Source of the DNA: Solanum dulcamara
Taxonomy: Eukaryota > Streptophyta > Magnoliopsida > Solanales > Solanaceae
DNA length: 64,000 nucleotides
Assembly: GCF_947179165.1 (NCBI RefSeq)
Contig: NC_077241.1
Span: 30,623,246-30,687,245, forward strand
Reading direction: 5' to 3'
Part shown: positions 33,362 through 44,269 of the stretch, piece after piece
Numbering within the stretch: position 1 is the stretch's first letter
Layout: every line of letters begins with the position of its first letter
Notes under the pieces: generated by a model
Databases searched by the model: none
What the model saw: only the letters and a program-made list of their open reading frames with translations
What the model was told of the DNA's origin: nothing
Program-made: the position numbers and the translations under genes

Positions 33362-35976
33362 TGTAACACCCCTAATTATTTAAGCTAATTTTCGCATTAA
33401 AGTGGTTATTTCTTGATGATATGATCAACAGCTACTGACTCGAATTTTGTTATGGGGAAAAAAATATTTTTGTTTAGCTACATTTTCGGGTGATCAGATT
33501 TAGGGAGGTCATAAACCCATTAGAATTTGGAAATTTGGTAAAACTCATAAAATGAAAGTTGTAGATAATTGAAATACCTTTCCAACCATAGGTTGTGAGA
33601 TTATACTAAACATCAAGATAAAAAGTTATGGACGTTTAACGCATAAGGGTCAAGCAGGGTGATGATTTTAGGCCCAACCCGAATCCAAGTCGGGTCAGGC
33701 CCATTTTCTTTGACTTTTAAAGGATACGTTCAGCTTATCTCTTCCATTTTTAGACCATAAGTTTCTAGAATATCATAGAGAAAGAGAGAAAGAGAGATCT
33801 TCTAGGCTAAGAAGCCATTTTTAACCCAAATCCGAGTCCCGAATTCCGAAACTCATGAAGAAAAAGGCGTTGCACGTTATGTTGTTTTCACTTTGAGCTA
33901 ACAATTAGCTAGTAAGGAGTGTTTTGTCGTATTTTCTGCACACCTAAGGTAAGATTGATGTTCTTTTTCTTGTTAACAAGCTTGTTTAGAGATTTAACGA
34001 TTTAAAATGGAGGAAGTAAGCGTTGTAAACTTGTTATTTGCTTTGTTGAGACTTATGGATTTGGGGCTGTTTTGGTTGTATTAAATGGGTGGAATTAGTT
34101 AAGTTATGATGTAGAATAATTGTTGATAATGTTGTTGATGTTGTTGATAAGTTGTTGTTGTCGAAATTGGGGTTCTAAACTTTGTTTGCAAACCCATTTT
34201 TGAGATGGTACTGCTGTTAGTGCGTTGATGATATCTTTCTGTACAAAATGGGTTTTGTGTTGATTTATTTTGTATTGGAAACTTAAGACATAGATCTAAA
34301 TGTTTTGTGAAGGGAATAAAGTTCTGTTTTGCCATTTTCAGGTTGCAAACTTAGATACAATAGGATAAGTGTGGCTGTCCAGATTCTCATTTTTAAGTAG
34401 CTGTTAGTATTTGGATGATATCTTTTTGTACAAAATGAATTTTGAGTTCATTTCTTTTGGGTTGCAAACTTAAGAAGTATATCTAAAAGTTTCATGAAGG
34501 GGATAAAGTCCAGTTTTGCTGTTTTGAGTTTCGAAATTTAGATTCAAGTTGTGGTACTTGACTTTCCGAATTTACTGTTTTAGTAACATAATTCGGGTCG
34601 AAACACTCTAGGCTTATTTACAATAATAAATCTTGTTTTATGTCAATATTATGGATATTATGGAAAGTTAAATAAGTCATTTAATGGTATTTTCAAGGTT
34701 GTTTATTTCGTGTGCAAGTTGAGGAACTTGAGACATTTGATGGCCTACGGTTTGAACTTTTGAAGTCGTGTTGGATTGTTGTATGCTAAAAGACTGAGGT
34801 TTGTGTATAAACTCTTGTTTCCTACTAGTATATTGAAAGCCTATCTTGGTATGGTTGCTATTGTCTTGAAATTTATCTTGTCATGTTCGTATCTTTTGAA
34901 ATTTGCAAGATACTTGCTTAACTCGCCCACTTGTACGGATTGCTCGATCACTTGACATTCTTGTGGAACTTGTCCTTCTTTTGGCAGTGACTTTGTCACT
35001 ATTGGCATGCCTCTTGTTTCGGACCCTTTTCCATCTTGATTATGGATTTTTAGTTCGTCTTAAGTATGGAAGTTGTCCATTTTAAGTACGAATTAGGAAG
35101 CCATTTTTAATATGTTTCTTGGTTCTCTTGATTATTAAGTCTTTACCCTTCTTGATACAGGGCTTCGGTCCTTATTGATACTTGAATTGTGTTTGGTGTG
35201 ACGGCATGACGTACATATTGGGCAAAACTTGATGTTAAATCTTGTAAATATGCTTTCATGAATTATTGACACTTACCCTTTTACTCATCAAACTTGATAG
35301 TCATGATATATTTGTTGTCTTAATTTATTTACGATGTGTACATTTGTGTTGCACACGACTTGAGAAAATAAGTTGAAGAACCCAAAGGCTTTAAAATTAT
35401 AGTTTTACACCACTAAGCTTTATGCTTCGCGATAGTTATTTCTATCGTAGGAAATGTCCGAGAAGAGGCTTGAGGTTGGCTATTGGAGATAAAGTTTTGG
35501 GAGCTTAAATGAAGATCACATTTGCATATAGGCATCTATATTTTGTAGTATTTTGGGACGTGTAATGATTTATGGGTTGCTTGTATATTTGTATTTATGT
35601 ACGTATTTCTGAGGGTTGTAACTTAAGGATGGTTGCTTGTTTTGTAAATTTTGGTGCATGTACATTTCTAAGTTTTATGAAGCACTAAATTTTTCCTTTG
35701 GAGTTGGAATATTTGAATGAAGCATAAATTATCATAATACATGAATGTCTCAGAAGTTATTTTTTAAAAACTATTTTGAGAAGTCGCCTGTCCTAAATTG
35801 GAATTTTTATTCGATTTAATTGAGATGAGAAAAAATTTAGTTGGCTAACAACTTACACCTTTCACTATTTTTTTAGATTATATAAATAGGCCTTACGGAA
35901 AGTTATTTGTTTTTGTGTCACGAGTTTAATATACATTTTTTTAAGTAGTAGCATCATCCTTGGAGGATCGCTACAA
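33362..35976 (+). mobile_element. Element T 5' LTR
   Basis: Starts TGTAACACCCCTAATT and ends CGCTACA. A TATA box, TATAAATA, lies at 35881-35888, about 90 bp before the LTR end. Minus-strand frames inside the LTR (34099-34335 and its copy 41607-41843) come from low-complexity TTGTTGTTGA tracts and are not called. Confidence 0.9.
35881..35888 (+). promoter_or_regulatory. LTR TATA box of element T
   Basis: TATAAATA followed by GG, near the LTR 3' end and repeated in the other LTR (about 43391-43398). The predicted R region would then be very short. Confidence 0.6.
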
Positions 35977-35980
35977 GTGT

Positions 35981-35992
35981 TGGTATCAGAGC
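35981..35992 (+). promoter_or_regulatory. Primer-binding site of element T (tRNA-iMet)
   Basis: A perfect TGGTATCAGAGC four bases after the LTR end. Confidence 0.95.
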
Positions 35993-36171
35993 CTAGATTT
36001 GTGATTCTAGGAATTTTGCTGTGATTTACTTACACACTTGCTTTTTAAAGGTTTGGGCTATATTATGTGATCACTATAGGATAAATAACATATTTAATGC
36101 ATACAAGTTGCAAATGCATCATATTTATGTCCCTAATACAATGTGATCTTCACTTTTAAAGGAGTTACGTT

Positions 36172-37434
36172 ATGGCCTCTTCTTCTCATAGACCTATGGA
36201 AGCAGCTCGTGAAGATACAGGTGACTCTTATTCCCAACCTCATACAGTAGAAGGGGTTGGCGAACAGTCCTCGGATCAATATATTCCTCATACTAGTGGG
36301 TCTGGTATGGGAAGTCAACATAGAGTAAGAGCTGGTTCGCATTCTCACATGAGTCCTGGTATTCAAGTTATGAATCCTCCTTTTCAACAGATGGCTGAAT
36401 TCTTTCACCGTATGGCTAAAACAATTCATGATCCCAGTGGGTTGAACTTCGAAAAAATGAGAAAAATGGATGGAGTTGAGTTTCAAGGCACGGTTAATCC
36501 CACCAATGTTGAACAATGGGTTGAATGTATAGAGAGGGTGTTTGAGCAGTTAGAGTGTTCTGATGTTGCCAAATTCAGGTATGTCATCTCGTTATTGCAG
36601 AAAGATGCTTATGAATGGTGGGTAAGTGTGCCAAATACAAAAGCAAAACCTCCAGTTCTTACCTGGGATGATTTTGTTAAAGAATTTCATATGAAGTATG
36701 TCCCACCTGCTTATTGTGATGCTAAGAAAAAGGAGTTTTTGAATCTAAGGCAACGAGGCATGTCTATCGCTGAGTATCAACAAAAATTTCTTAGACTCTC
36801 TCGTTATGCTAGAGGCATTATTACCGATGAAAAAGATAAATGCAGGAGGTTTGAAGATGGCCTAAACGATTCCATCAGAAAGAATGTGGCAATTCTGCAA
36901 CATGAGAACTTTTGAAAATTAGTTTTTGCTGCTTTCACTTGGGAAAGACTTCATAAGGAAGAAGCTAGTAGATATGAGAATAGATTCCGGAAGCCTAGGT
37001 AAAATTTTGGAGGTCCATCCAAGAAGGGAAGGTTTGATGATTCTAAGGCTGGTAGTGTCAACAGGTCAGATCAATTAAAGCAAAGCAGACTAAATTTTTC
37101 TACAGCTAGTACCCCGAGTTATAGACAAGGCAAGACTCGCGTTCCCACTTGTGCAAAATGTGGAAAGAATCATTATGGTGCTTGCAGAAGAGCTTCTGGT
37201 GCATGTTTTAATTGTGACAACTTTGATTATAAAGTGAGGGACTATCCTAAGCCTAAAAATGTCCCTTCCTTGCATAGTGAGGGCTCGGTTCAGAAGTCTT
37301 CTAATAATCCTCCTCAAACCAATAGAGGTGCAAGGCCTAAAAACAACCAAGCAGCGGGGATAAGTGGAGCAACTCAAACTAGCGGGTCCAGAGCTACTGC
37401 ACGAGCTTATGCTATGAGGAAGAGAGATGATTAA
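36172..37434 (+). pseudogene. gag of element T, broken by three stops
   Basis: Starts at ATG 36172 (MASSSHRPME). The Retrotrans_gag region lies at about residues 95-245, with WVECIERVFEQLECSD, YEWWVSVPN, WDDFVKEFHMKY and RQRGMSIAEYQQKFLRLSRY. In-frame stops occur at 36913, 37000 and 37432. Beyond the first two, the same frame encodes two zinc knuckles at 37150-37185 (C-x2-C-x3-H-x3-C, intact) and 37204-37245, where the His and last Cys are both Tyr. Gag normally forms the cytoplasmic particle and binds RNA; this copy could not do so. Confidence 0.9.
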
Positions 37435-38013
37435 GAGGGACAGGACGTGGTTGTTGGTAAATTTCACTTATATGACTTATCTGTGTTTACACTATTTGAT
37501 CCTGGCTCTACACATTCCTATATTTGTTCATCACTTGTTCTTCCTGAAAATGTGAAATCTGTGAGACTTAACTTTGACGTTCTAGTTGAAAGTCCTTTGG
37601 GTTACCAAGTTGTTTGTAATCGATTTTACCAAGCTTGTCCCTTCATGATTCAAAACCTGGTCTTTCCTGCTGATTTGATTGAAATGCCTTTCCACGATTT
37701 TGATATTATTATCGATATGGATTGGCTTTATAAATATCATTTAGTAGTGGATTGTAGGTCCAAGCATGTGACTTTTAAGGACCCTGCATTTTCACACATT
37801 ATTGTACAAGGTGAAAGATCATTGTCATCTAATATTATTTCTGCGGCTTTAGCAAGAAAGATGATTCATCAAGGTTGCAGTGCATATCTTGCTCACATAA
37901 TTGCTATACATGTGGAGAGTCCTAGTCTTAAAGATATACCTACTGTGTGTGACTTTCCGGAAGTGTTTCCAAAAAATCTTCCTGGGTTACCACCAGAAAG
38001 AGAAGTTGAATTT
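37435..38013 (+). pseudogene. Element T protease region of pol
   Basis: Same frame as gag, after the stop at 37432. The aspartic protease active site appears as [10 protein letters not shown] with the catalytic Asp at 37498-37500; the usual D-S/T-G is D-P-G here. Downstream, [13 protein letters not shown] matches the conserved flap-side block (usually ILGMDWL). Confidence 0.85.
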
Positions 38014-38766
38014 CCGATCGAGCTTATTCCTGGATCTACTCCTATTTCTATCACTCCTTATAGAATGGGACCAGCAGAATTAAGGGAATTGAAAACTCAA
38101 TTGCAAGAACTTCTTGAAAAAGGTTTTATTTGTCCAAGTGTTTCTCCTTGGGGAGCCCCTGTGCTATTTGTGAAGAAGAAAGATGGTACTCTTAGACTGT
38201 GTATTGACTATAGACAATTGAACAAAATGACAATCAAGAATAGATATCCACTACCAAGGATTGATGATTTGTTTGACCAGCTGAAGGGTGCCAATTTGTT
38301 CTCAAAGATTGATTTAAGGTCAGGGTATCACCAACTGCGTGTTAGAAAGGAAGATGTTCCTAAAACTGCTTTTAGAACTCGATACGGTCATTATGAATTC
38401 TTAGTGATGCCATTCGGATTGACTAATGCTCCTGCAATATTCATGGATTTAATAAATCGAATATTTAGGCCTTACCTTGATCAATTTGTGGTAGTCTTTA
38501 TAGATGATATTTTAATATATTCCAAGAGTAAAGAAGATCATGATAAACATCTTTGGATTGTTTTGCAAGCTTTGAAGGAGAAGGAACTTTGTGCTAAGCT
38601 TTCAAAGTGTGAATTTTGGCTTAATGAAGTGGCTTTTCTGGGACATATTGTGTCAGCCGAAGGTGTGAAGGTGGATCCTAGTAAAATTGAAGCAGTTGTT
38701 GAATGGAAAACTCCTAAAAGTCCTACTGAGGTAAGAAGTTTCTTGGGTTTAGTAGGATACTATAGA
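38014..38766 (+). pseudogene. Element T reverse transcriptase domain (domain itself open)
   Basis: Residues about 190-440 of the open frame starting at 37447. Clear motifs in order are [34 protein letters not shown] ([14 protein letters not shown]), [58 protein letters not shown], the catalytic FIDD at 38497-38508, and [15 protein letters not shown]. The domain is full-length, without stops, and catalytic Asp residues are present. It synthesises cDNA in intact relatives. Confidence 0.95.
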
Positions 38767-39263
38767 AGGTTTGTGAAAGGCTTCTCCATTATAGCCTCTC
38801 CTTTGACTAGACTTTTGAAGAAGAAAGTGAAGTTTACTTGGGATGACAAGTGCCAAGAGAGCTTTGAAACATTCAAATCCTTGTTGACACAAGCGCCTAT
38901 ACTTACTCTACCAATGGAGGGGAAAGAGTACGTGATATATGGTGACACTTCTCATCATGGTTTGGGATGTGTGTTGATGCAAGAAAGGAAAGTTATTTCA
39001 TATGCCTCTCAGAAATTAAAACCACATGAGTTGAATTATCCTACTCATGATCTAGAACTTGCTGCTATAGTGTTCGCCTTAAGGTATGGCGGCATTATTT
39101 GTATGGAGAAAAGTGTCATATATTCACTGATCACAAGAGCTTAAAATACTTGGGTACGCAGAAAGAGTTGAACTTAAGACAACGCAGATGGCTTGAACTC
39201 ATCAAAGATTATGACTGCACGATTGACTATCACCTAGGTAAAGCTAATGTGGTTGCAGACGCC
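38767..39263 (+). pseudogene. Element T RNase H domain, frameshifted
   Basis: The first part (to about 39082) has [15 protein letters not shown] with the first catalytic Asp, and [12 protein letters not shown] with the catalytic Glu. A single-base deletion near 39083-39090 shifts the frame, and the domain continues in the frame opening at 39099 with [10 protein letters not shown] and [12 protein letters not shown] (remaining catalytic Asp residues). All four catalytic acids survive on either side of the frameshift. Confidence 0.9.
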
Positions 39264-40520
39264 TTGAGTCGTAAATCCTTTGCAAGCTTGCATTTGAATC
39301 CTTTGCCGTTGCTTCTGGAGTTAAGAGCCATGAATGTCTATTTTACACTTGATTCATATGGTTCAGTGGTTGCTAATTTGCAAGTCAAGCCAACATTGCG
39401 TGAACAGGTGAAAGAAGCGCAAAAATTAGATGAGAAACTCATAAAATTGACCAAAAAAGTTCAAAATGGGGAAAAGAAAGATTTTACATTAAAGGAGGAT
39501 GGTGTCTTGTTATACCAAAATAGGTTATGCATTCCTAATGATGGCAAATTGAGGAGAGAAATCTTAAATGAAGCATATACTTTACCATATGCAATGCATC
39601 CCAGAGGTACCAAAATGTATCAAACCATCAAAGAACATTACTGGTGGAATGGTATGAAGAAGGACATTGCAAAATATATTTCTAAATGCTTAGCTTGTCA
39701 ACAGATAAAGGCCGAGCATCAAGTCCCAACAGGCTTACTACAACCCTTATCGATACCTGAGTGGAAATAAGAAAGGATAACCATGGACTTTGTTTCTGGG
39801 CTTCCACGCACTCAAAGAAATCATGATGCAATTTGGGTTATAGTGGATAGGCTAACCAAAAGTGCTCATTTCTTGGCCATCAAAATGGACTACTCACTTG
39901 AATATTTTGCAGAATTGTATGTTAATGAGATTGTGAGGCTACATGGAGTTCCTATTTCTATTGTATCTGACTGAGACCCAAGGTTTACATCTAGATTCTG
40001 GACTAGCTTGCAAGAAGCTTTGGGCACTAGGTTGAACTTTAGTACGTCTTTCCACCCTCAGACAGACGGCCAATCCGACAGGGTGATTCAAATCTTGGAA
40101 GATATGCTTCGAGCTTGCATTATGGAATTTGAAAGTTGTTAGGACAGACACCTAGCCTTGGTAGAATTTGCTTATAATAATAGCTACCAATCAAGTATTG
40201 GCATGCCTCCCTATGAAGCCTTATATGGGAGAAAGTGTAGAACTCCTCTTTGCTGGAGTAAAGTTGGTGAACGAAAACTGATTGGTCCTGATATTGTGCA
40301 ACAAACTGAAAATAAGGTAAAAGTCATCAAGGACCGTCTAAAAATTGCTTCAGATAGACAAAAATCTTATGCTAATCTTAAGAGGCGTGAAATTGAGTAC
40401 CAAGTGGGAGATAAGGTATTTTTAAAGGTTTCTCCATGGAAGAAGATTATGAGATTTGGCAAAAAAGGAAAACTTAGTCCTCAATTTATTGGACCATATG
40501 AAGTACTTGAGAGAGTTGGT
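39264..40520 (+). pseudogene. Element T integrase, broken by three stops
   Basis: The zinc region at 39576-39698 has MHPRGTKMY and CLAC, but the first His is Tyr (39576). The catalytic core starts at MDFVSGLPR (first Asp 39786), then VSD (second Asp 39969). The position of the third acid of DD35E is Asp (40077-40079) instead of Glu. In-frame stops lie at 39768, 39972 and 40140. The region VEFAYNNSYQSSIGMPPYEA and YGRKCRTPLCW follows. Integrase normally joins the cDNA to the chromosome; this copy is dead. Confidence 0.9.
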
Positions 40521-40826
40521 CCAGTTGCTTATAAACTAGCTCTTCCATTAGAGTTAGATAGAATCCACAATGTCTTCCATGTTTCTATGCTTAGAAGATA
40601 TCGCTCAGATCCATCTCATGTTCTTCCTGTCGAATCGATTGAGATAAGTCCTGATGTGACATATAATAAGGAACCTATATAAATCTTGGCCCATGAGAAA
40701 AAAGAGCTTAGAAACAAGAAAGTTCCTTTAGTAAAAGTCCTTTGGAGAAATCATTCTAGCAATGAAGAAACTTGGGAGCAAGAGGAGGACATGTGAATTC
40801 AATATCCCCATTTGTTTCGGGACTAG
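40521..40826 (+). pseudogene. Element T integrase C-terminus and chromodomain, broken by two stops
   Basis: Contains LPLELDRIHNVFHVSMLRRY, then an in-frame stop at 40680, a chromodomain-like KKVPLVKVLWRNHSS with ETWEQEEDM, a second stop at 40794, and the tail IQYPHLF ending at a stop at 40824. The chromodomain places T among the chromoviruses. Confidence 0.85.
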
Positions 40827-40834
40827 CATAAGGT

Positions 40835-40853
40835 AAATTTCGAGACAAAATTT
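40835..40853 (+). other. Pre-polypurine-tract inverted repeat, element T
   Basis: AAATTT ... AAATTT around CGAGACA, in the position of the CATTCG/CGAATG hairpin of A, B, C and D but with a different stem sequence. Confidence 0.45.
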
Positions 40854-40856
40854 CTT

Positions 40857-40870
40857 AAGGGGGAGAGAGT
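40857..40870 (+). promoter_or_regulatory. Polypurine tract of element T
   Basis: AAGGGGGAGAGAGT immediately before the 3' LTR at 40871. Confidence 0.85.
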
Positions 40871-43487
40871 TGTAACACCCCTAATTATTTAAGATAATTT
40901 TCGCATTAAAGTGGTTATTTCTTGATGATATGATCAACTGCTACTAACTCGAATTTTGTTACGGGGAAAAAAAATATTTTTGTTTAGCTACATTTTTGGG
41001 TGATCAGACTTAAGGAGGTCATCAACCCATTAGAATTTGGAAATTTGGGAACACTCATAAAATGAAAGTTGTAGATAATTGAAATACCTTTCCAACCATA
41101 GGTCGTGGGCTTATAGGAGACACGGGGATAAACAGTTATGGATGTTTTAACGTAGAAGGGTCAAGTAGGGTGATGATTTTGGGCCCAACCCGAATCCAAG
41201 TCGGGTCAGGCCCATTTTCTTTGACTTTTAAAGGATAAGTTCAGCTTATCTATTCAATTTTTAGACCATAAGTTTCTAGATCATAGATAAAGAGAGAAAG
41301 AGAGATCTTCTAGGCTAAGAAGCCATTTTTGACCCAAATCCGAGTCCCGAATTCTGAAACTCGTGAAGAAAAAGGCGTTGCACGTTATGTTGTTTTCACT
41401 TTGAGCTAAAAATTAGCTAGTAAGGAGTGTTTTGTCATATTTTCTGCACACCTAAGGTAAGGTTGATGTTCTTTTTCTTGTTAACAAGCTTGTTTAGAGA
41501 TTTAACGGTTTAAAACGGAGGAAGTAAGCGTTGTAAACTTGTTGTTTGCTTTGTTGAGACTTATGGATTTAGGGATGTTTTGGTTGGATTAAATGGGTGG
41601 AGTTAGTTAAGTTATGATGTAGAATGATTGTTGATAATGTTGTTGATGTTGTTGATAAGTTGTTGTTGTCGAAATTAGGGGACTAAACTTTGTTTGCAAA
41701 CCCATTTTTGAGATGGTACTGCTGTTAGTGAGTTGATGATATCTTTTTGTACAAATTGAGTTTTGTGTTGATTTATTTTGGATTGGAAACTTAAGACATA
41801 GATCTAAATGTTTTGTGAAGGGAATAAAGTTCTTTTTTGCCATTTTCAGGTTGCAAACTTAGATACAATAGGATAAGTGTGGCTGTCCAGATTCTCATTT
41901 TTAAGTAGCTGTTAGTATTTGGATGATATATTTTTGTACAAAATGAATTATGAGTTGATTTCTTTTGGGTTGCAAACTTAAGAAGTATATATAAAAGTTT
42001 CATGAAGGGGATAAAGTCCAATTTTGCTGTTTTGAGTTTCGAAATTTAGATTCAAGCTGTGGTACTAGACTTTCCGAATTTACTGTTTTAGTAACATAAT
42101 TCGGGTCGAAACATTCTAGGATTATTTTCAATAATAAATCTTGTTTTATGTCAATATTATGGATATTATGGAAAGTTAAATAAGTCATTTAATGGTATTT
42201 TCAAGGTTGTTTATATTGTGTGGAAGTTGAGGAACTTGAGACATTTGATGGCCTATGGTTTGAACTTTTGAAGTCGTGTTGGATTGTTGTATGCTAAAAG
42301 GCTGAGGTTTGTGTATAAACTCTTGTTTCCTACTAGTATATTGAAAGCCTATCTTGGTATGGTTGCTATTGTCTTGAAATTTATCTTGTCATGTTGGTAT
42401 CTTTAGAAATTTAAAAGACACTTGCTTAACTCGCCTACTTGTACGGATTGCTCGATCACTTGACATTCTTGTGGACCTTGTCCTTCTTGTGGCTGTGACT
42501 TTGTCACTATTGGCATGCCTCTTGTTTCAGACCCTTTTCCATCTTGATTATGGATTTTTAGTTCGTCTTAAGTATGGAAGTTGTCCATTTTAAGTAAGAA
42601 TTAGGAAGCCATTTTTAATATGGTTCTTGGTTCTCTTGATTATTGGGTCTTTACCATTCTTGATACAGGGCTTCGGTCCTTCTTGATACTTGAATCGTGT
42701 TTGGTGTGACGGCATGACGTACATATTGGGCGAAACTTGATGTTAAATCTTGTAAATATGCTTTCATGAATTATTGACACTTACCCTTTTAAACATCAAA
42801 TTTGATAGTCATGATATATTTGTTGTCTTAATTTATTTACGATGTGTACATTTGTGTTGCCCACGACTTGAGAAAATAAGTTGAAGAACCCAAAGGCTTC
42901 AAACTTGTAGTTTTACACCACTAAGCTTTATGCTTAGCGATAGTTATTTCTATCATAGGAAATGTCCGAGAAGAGGCTTGAGGTTGGCTATTGGAGATGA
43001 AGTTTTGGGAGCTTAAATGAAGATCACATTTGCATATAGGCATCTATATTTTGCAGTATTTTTGGATGTGTATATGATTTATGGGTTGCTTGTATATTTG
43101 TATTTATGTATGTATTTCTGAGGGTTGTAACTTAAGGATGGTTGCTTGTTTTGTAAATTTTGGGGCATGTACATTTCTAAGTTTTATGAAGCACTAAATT
43201 TTTCCTTTGGAGTTGGAATATTTGAATGAAGCATAAATTATCGTAATACATGAATGTCTCGGAAGTTATTTTTTTTTAAACTATTTTGAGAAGTCGCCTG
43301 TCCTAAATTGGAATTTTTATTCGATTTAATTGAGATGAGAAAAAATTTAGTTGGCTAACAACTTACACCTTTCACTATTTTTTTTAGATTATATAAATGG
43401 GCCTTACGGAAAGTTATTTGATTTTGTGTCACGAGTTTAATATACATTTTATTTAAGTAGTAGCATCCTCCCTGGAGGGTCGCTACA
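40871..43487 (+). mobile_element. Element T 3' LTR
   Basis: Partner of 33362-35976, with the same length to within a few bases and the same TG...CA ends. Confidence 0.9.
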
Positions 43488-43501
43488 AGTTGGCTCAATG
43501 A

Positions 43502-43594
43502 GGGCTTGACACGTGTCACCACTTAGGGCTTGACATATGTCACTACTTAGGGGTTGACACGTGTCACCTCCCTAAAGTAGCCTATATATATATA
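43502..43594 (+). promoter_or_regulatory. G-box repeats and TATA in C 3' LTR
   Basis: Three 24-bp units, two with a perfect GACACGTGTC palindrome, end just upstream of a TATATATATATA tract. Confidence 0.55.
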
Positions 43595-44264
43595 TGTTAT
43601 GACTCATTTTTATCTACAAGAAATTCATTAATCTTCCTAGTTTAAGAGACTTCTAGAGAAAGAAACAAGAGAAGAAAAATCTAGAACTAGAGAGAGAGTA
43701 GGTTCGATCAAGGAGAAAGAAAGGTAAGCCTCCGATTTCATTCCGTGAATTAATTATCTAGGGTATACCAAGATGTTATAGATTTTAGTATTGTAAATTT
43801 ATGGTTTGGATCAGCACCAAAACGTTAGCAAGCAGCCACAAAGTTTTAGTCGCGCTAAAGGAACTTTCGAGGTAAGTTTTGGCGAGTTTTGGGCAAGGTA
43901 AGATTTTCCCTTTCAAATTGGAGTTTATGATGATGTTATAAGGTATATTAAATGTCTTAAATAAGGTTGTAAGTGGAAAAATTTCATAAGGATGCTTGAC
44001 ATTAGAAATAAACTAAATTGAAGTCGTCATAGCTAAATCAAATTCGTGTAGGGTGTTGTGATTGTGGGCCGCGGTTGTATCTGGTGTGGCTGTGTGTTGT
44101 AGTACTGTAAAGGGTTATAAAAAGGTTGTGGGTGCTTCTGTTTGCAGCCACACTACCCCCCATTTAGTATGGTTAAAGGTTTTACGAAATAAAGGTTAAA
44201 AATTCTATTTTGGTATCATAGTTTTGAGCTAGTTGTTTGGAGTTGTATTGGGTAATATTGAAGT

Positions 44265-44269
44265 GATTC
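44265..44269. repeat. Target-site duplication of element D (left, GATTC)
   Basis: Pairs with GATTT at 52130-52134. The uninterrupted site in the C 5' LTR (near 24286) reads GATTTATTTATA, so the left copy carries one T to C change. Confidence 0.75.

Larger units (their letters stand above)
33362..43487 (+). mobile_element. Element T: full-length chromovirus LTR retrotransposon, coding broken
   Basis: A 10.1-kb element with 2.6-kb LTRs (33362-35976 and 40871-43487), primer site, gag, pol in the order protease, reverse transcriptase, RNase H, integrase, chromodomain, and a polypurine tract. That domain order and the chromodomain identify a Ty3/Gypsy chromovirus; the long LTRs point to the Tekay/Del clade (inference). 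Flanks share GTTG on both sides, with the fifth base differing (TGTTG/AGTTG). The LTRs differ by a few percent over the parts I compared. It is inserted in the 3' LTR of composite C. Confidence 0.9.
43488..44269 (+). mobile_element. Composite C 3' LTR, segment 2
   Basis: Resumes the C LTR after T (TGGCTCAATGAGGGCTTGAC, matching 23501 onward). It includes GACACGTGTC repeats (43502-43569) and a TATA-like tract at 43583-43594. It ends at GATTC, where element D begins. Confidence 0.85.

Noticed and set aside
34099..34335. Minus-strand frame (and copy at 41607-41843) as a conserved gene
   Set aside because: Both lie in the LTRs of element T and derive partly from TTGTTGTTGA low-complexity sequence on the opposite strand.
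36133..36516. Minus-strand frame of 127 codons opposite gag of element T
   Set aside because: It is the antisense shadow of a well-supported gag frame and shows no motif.
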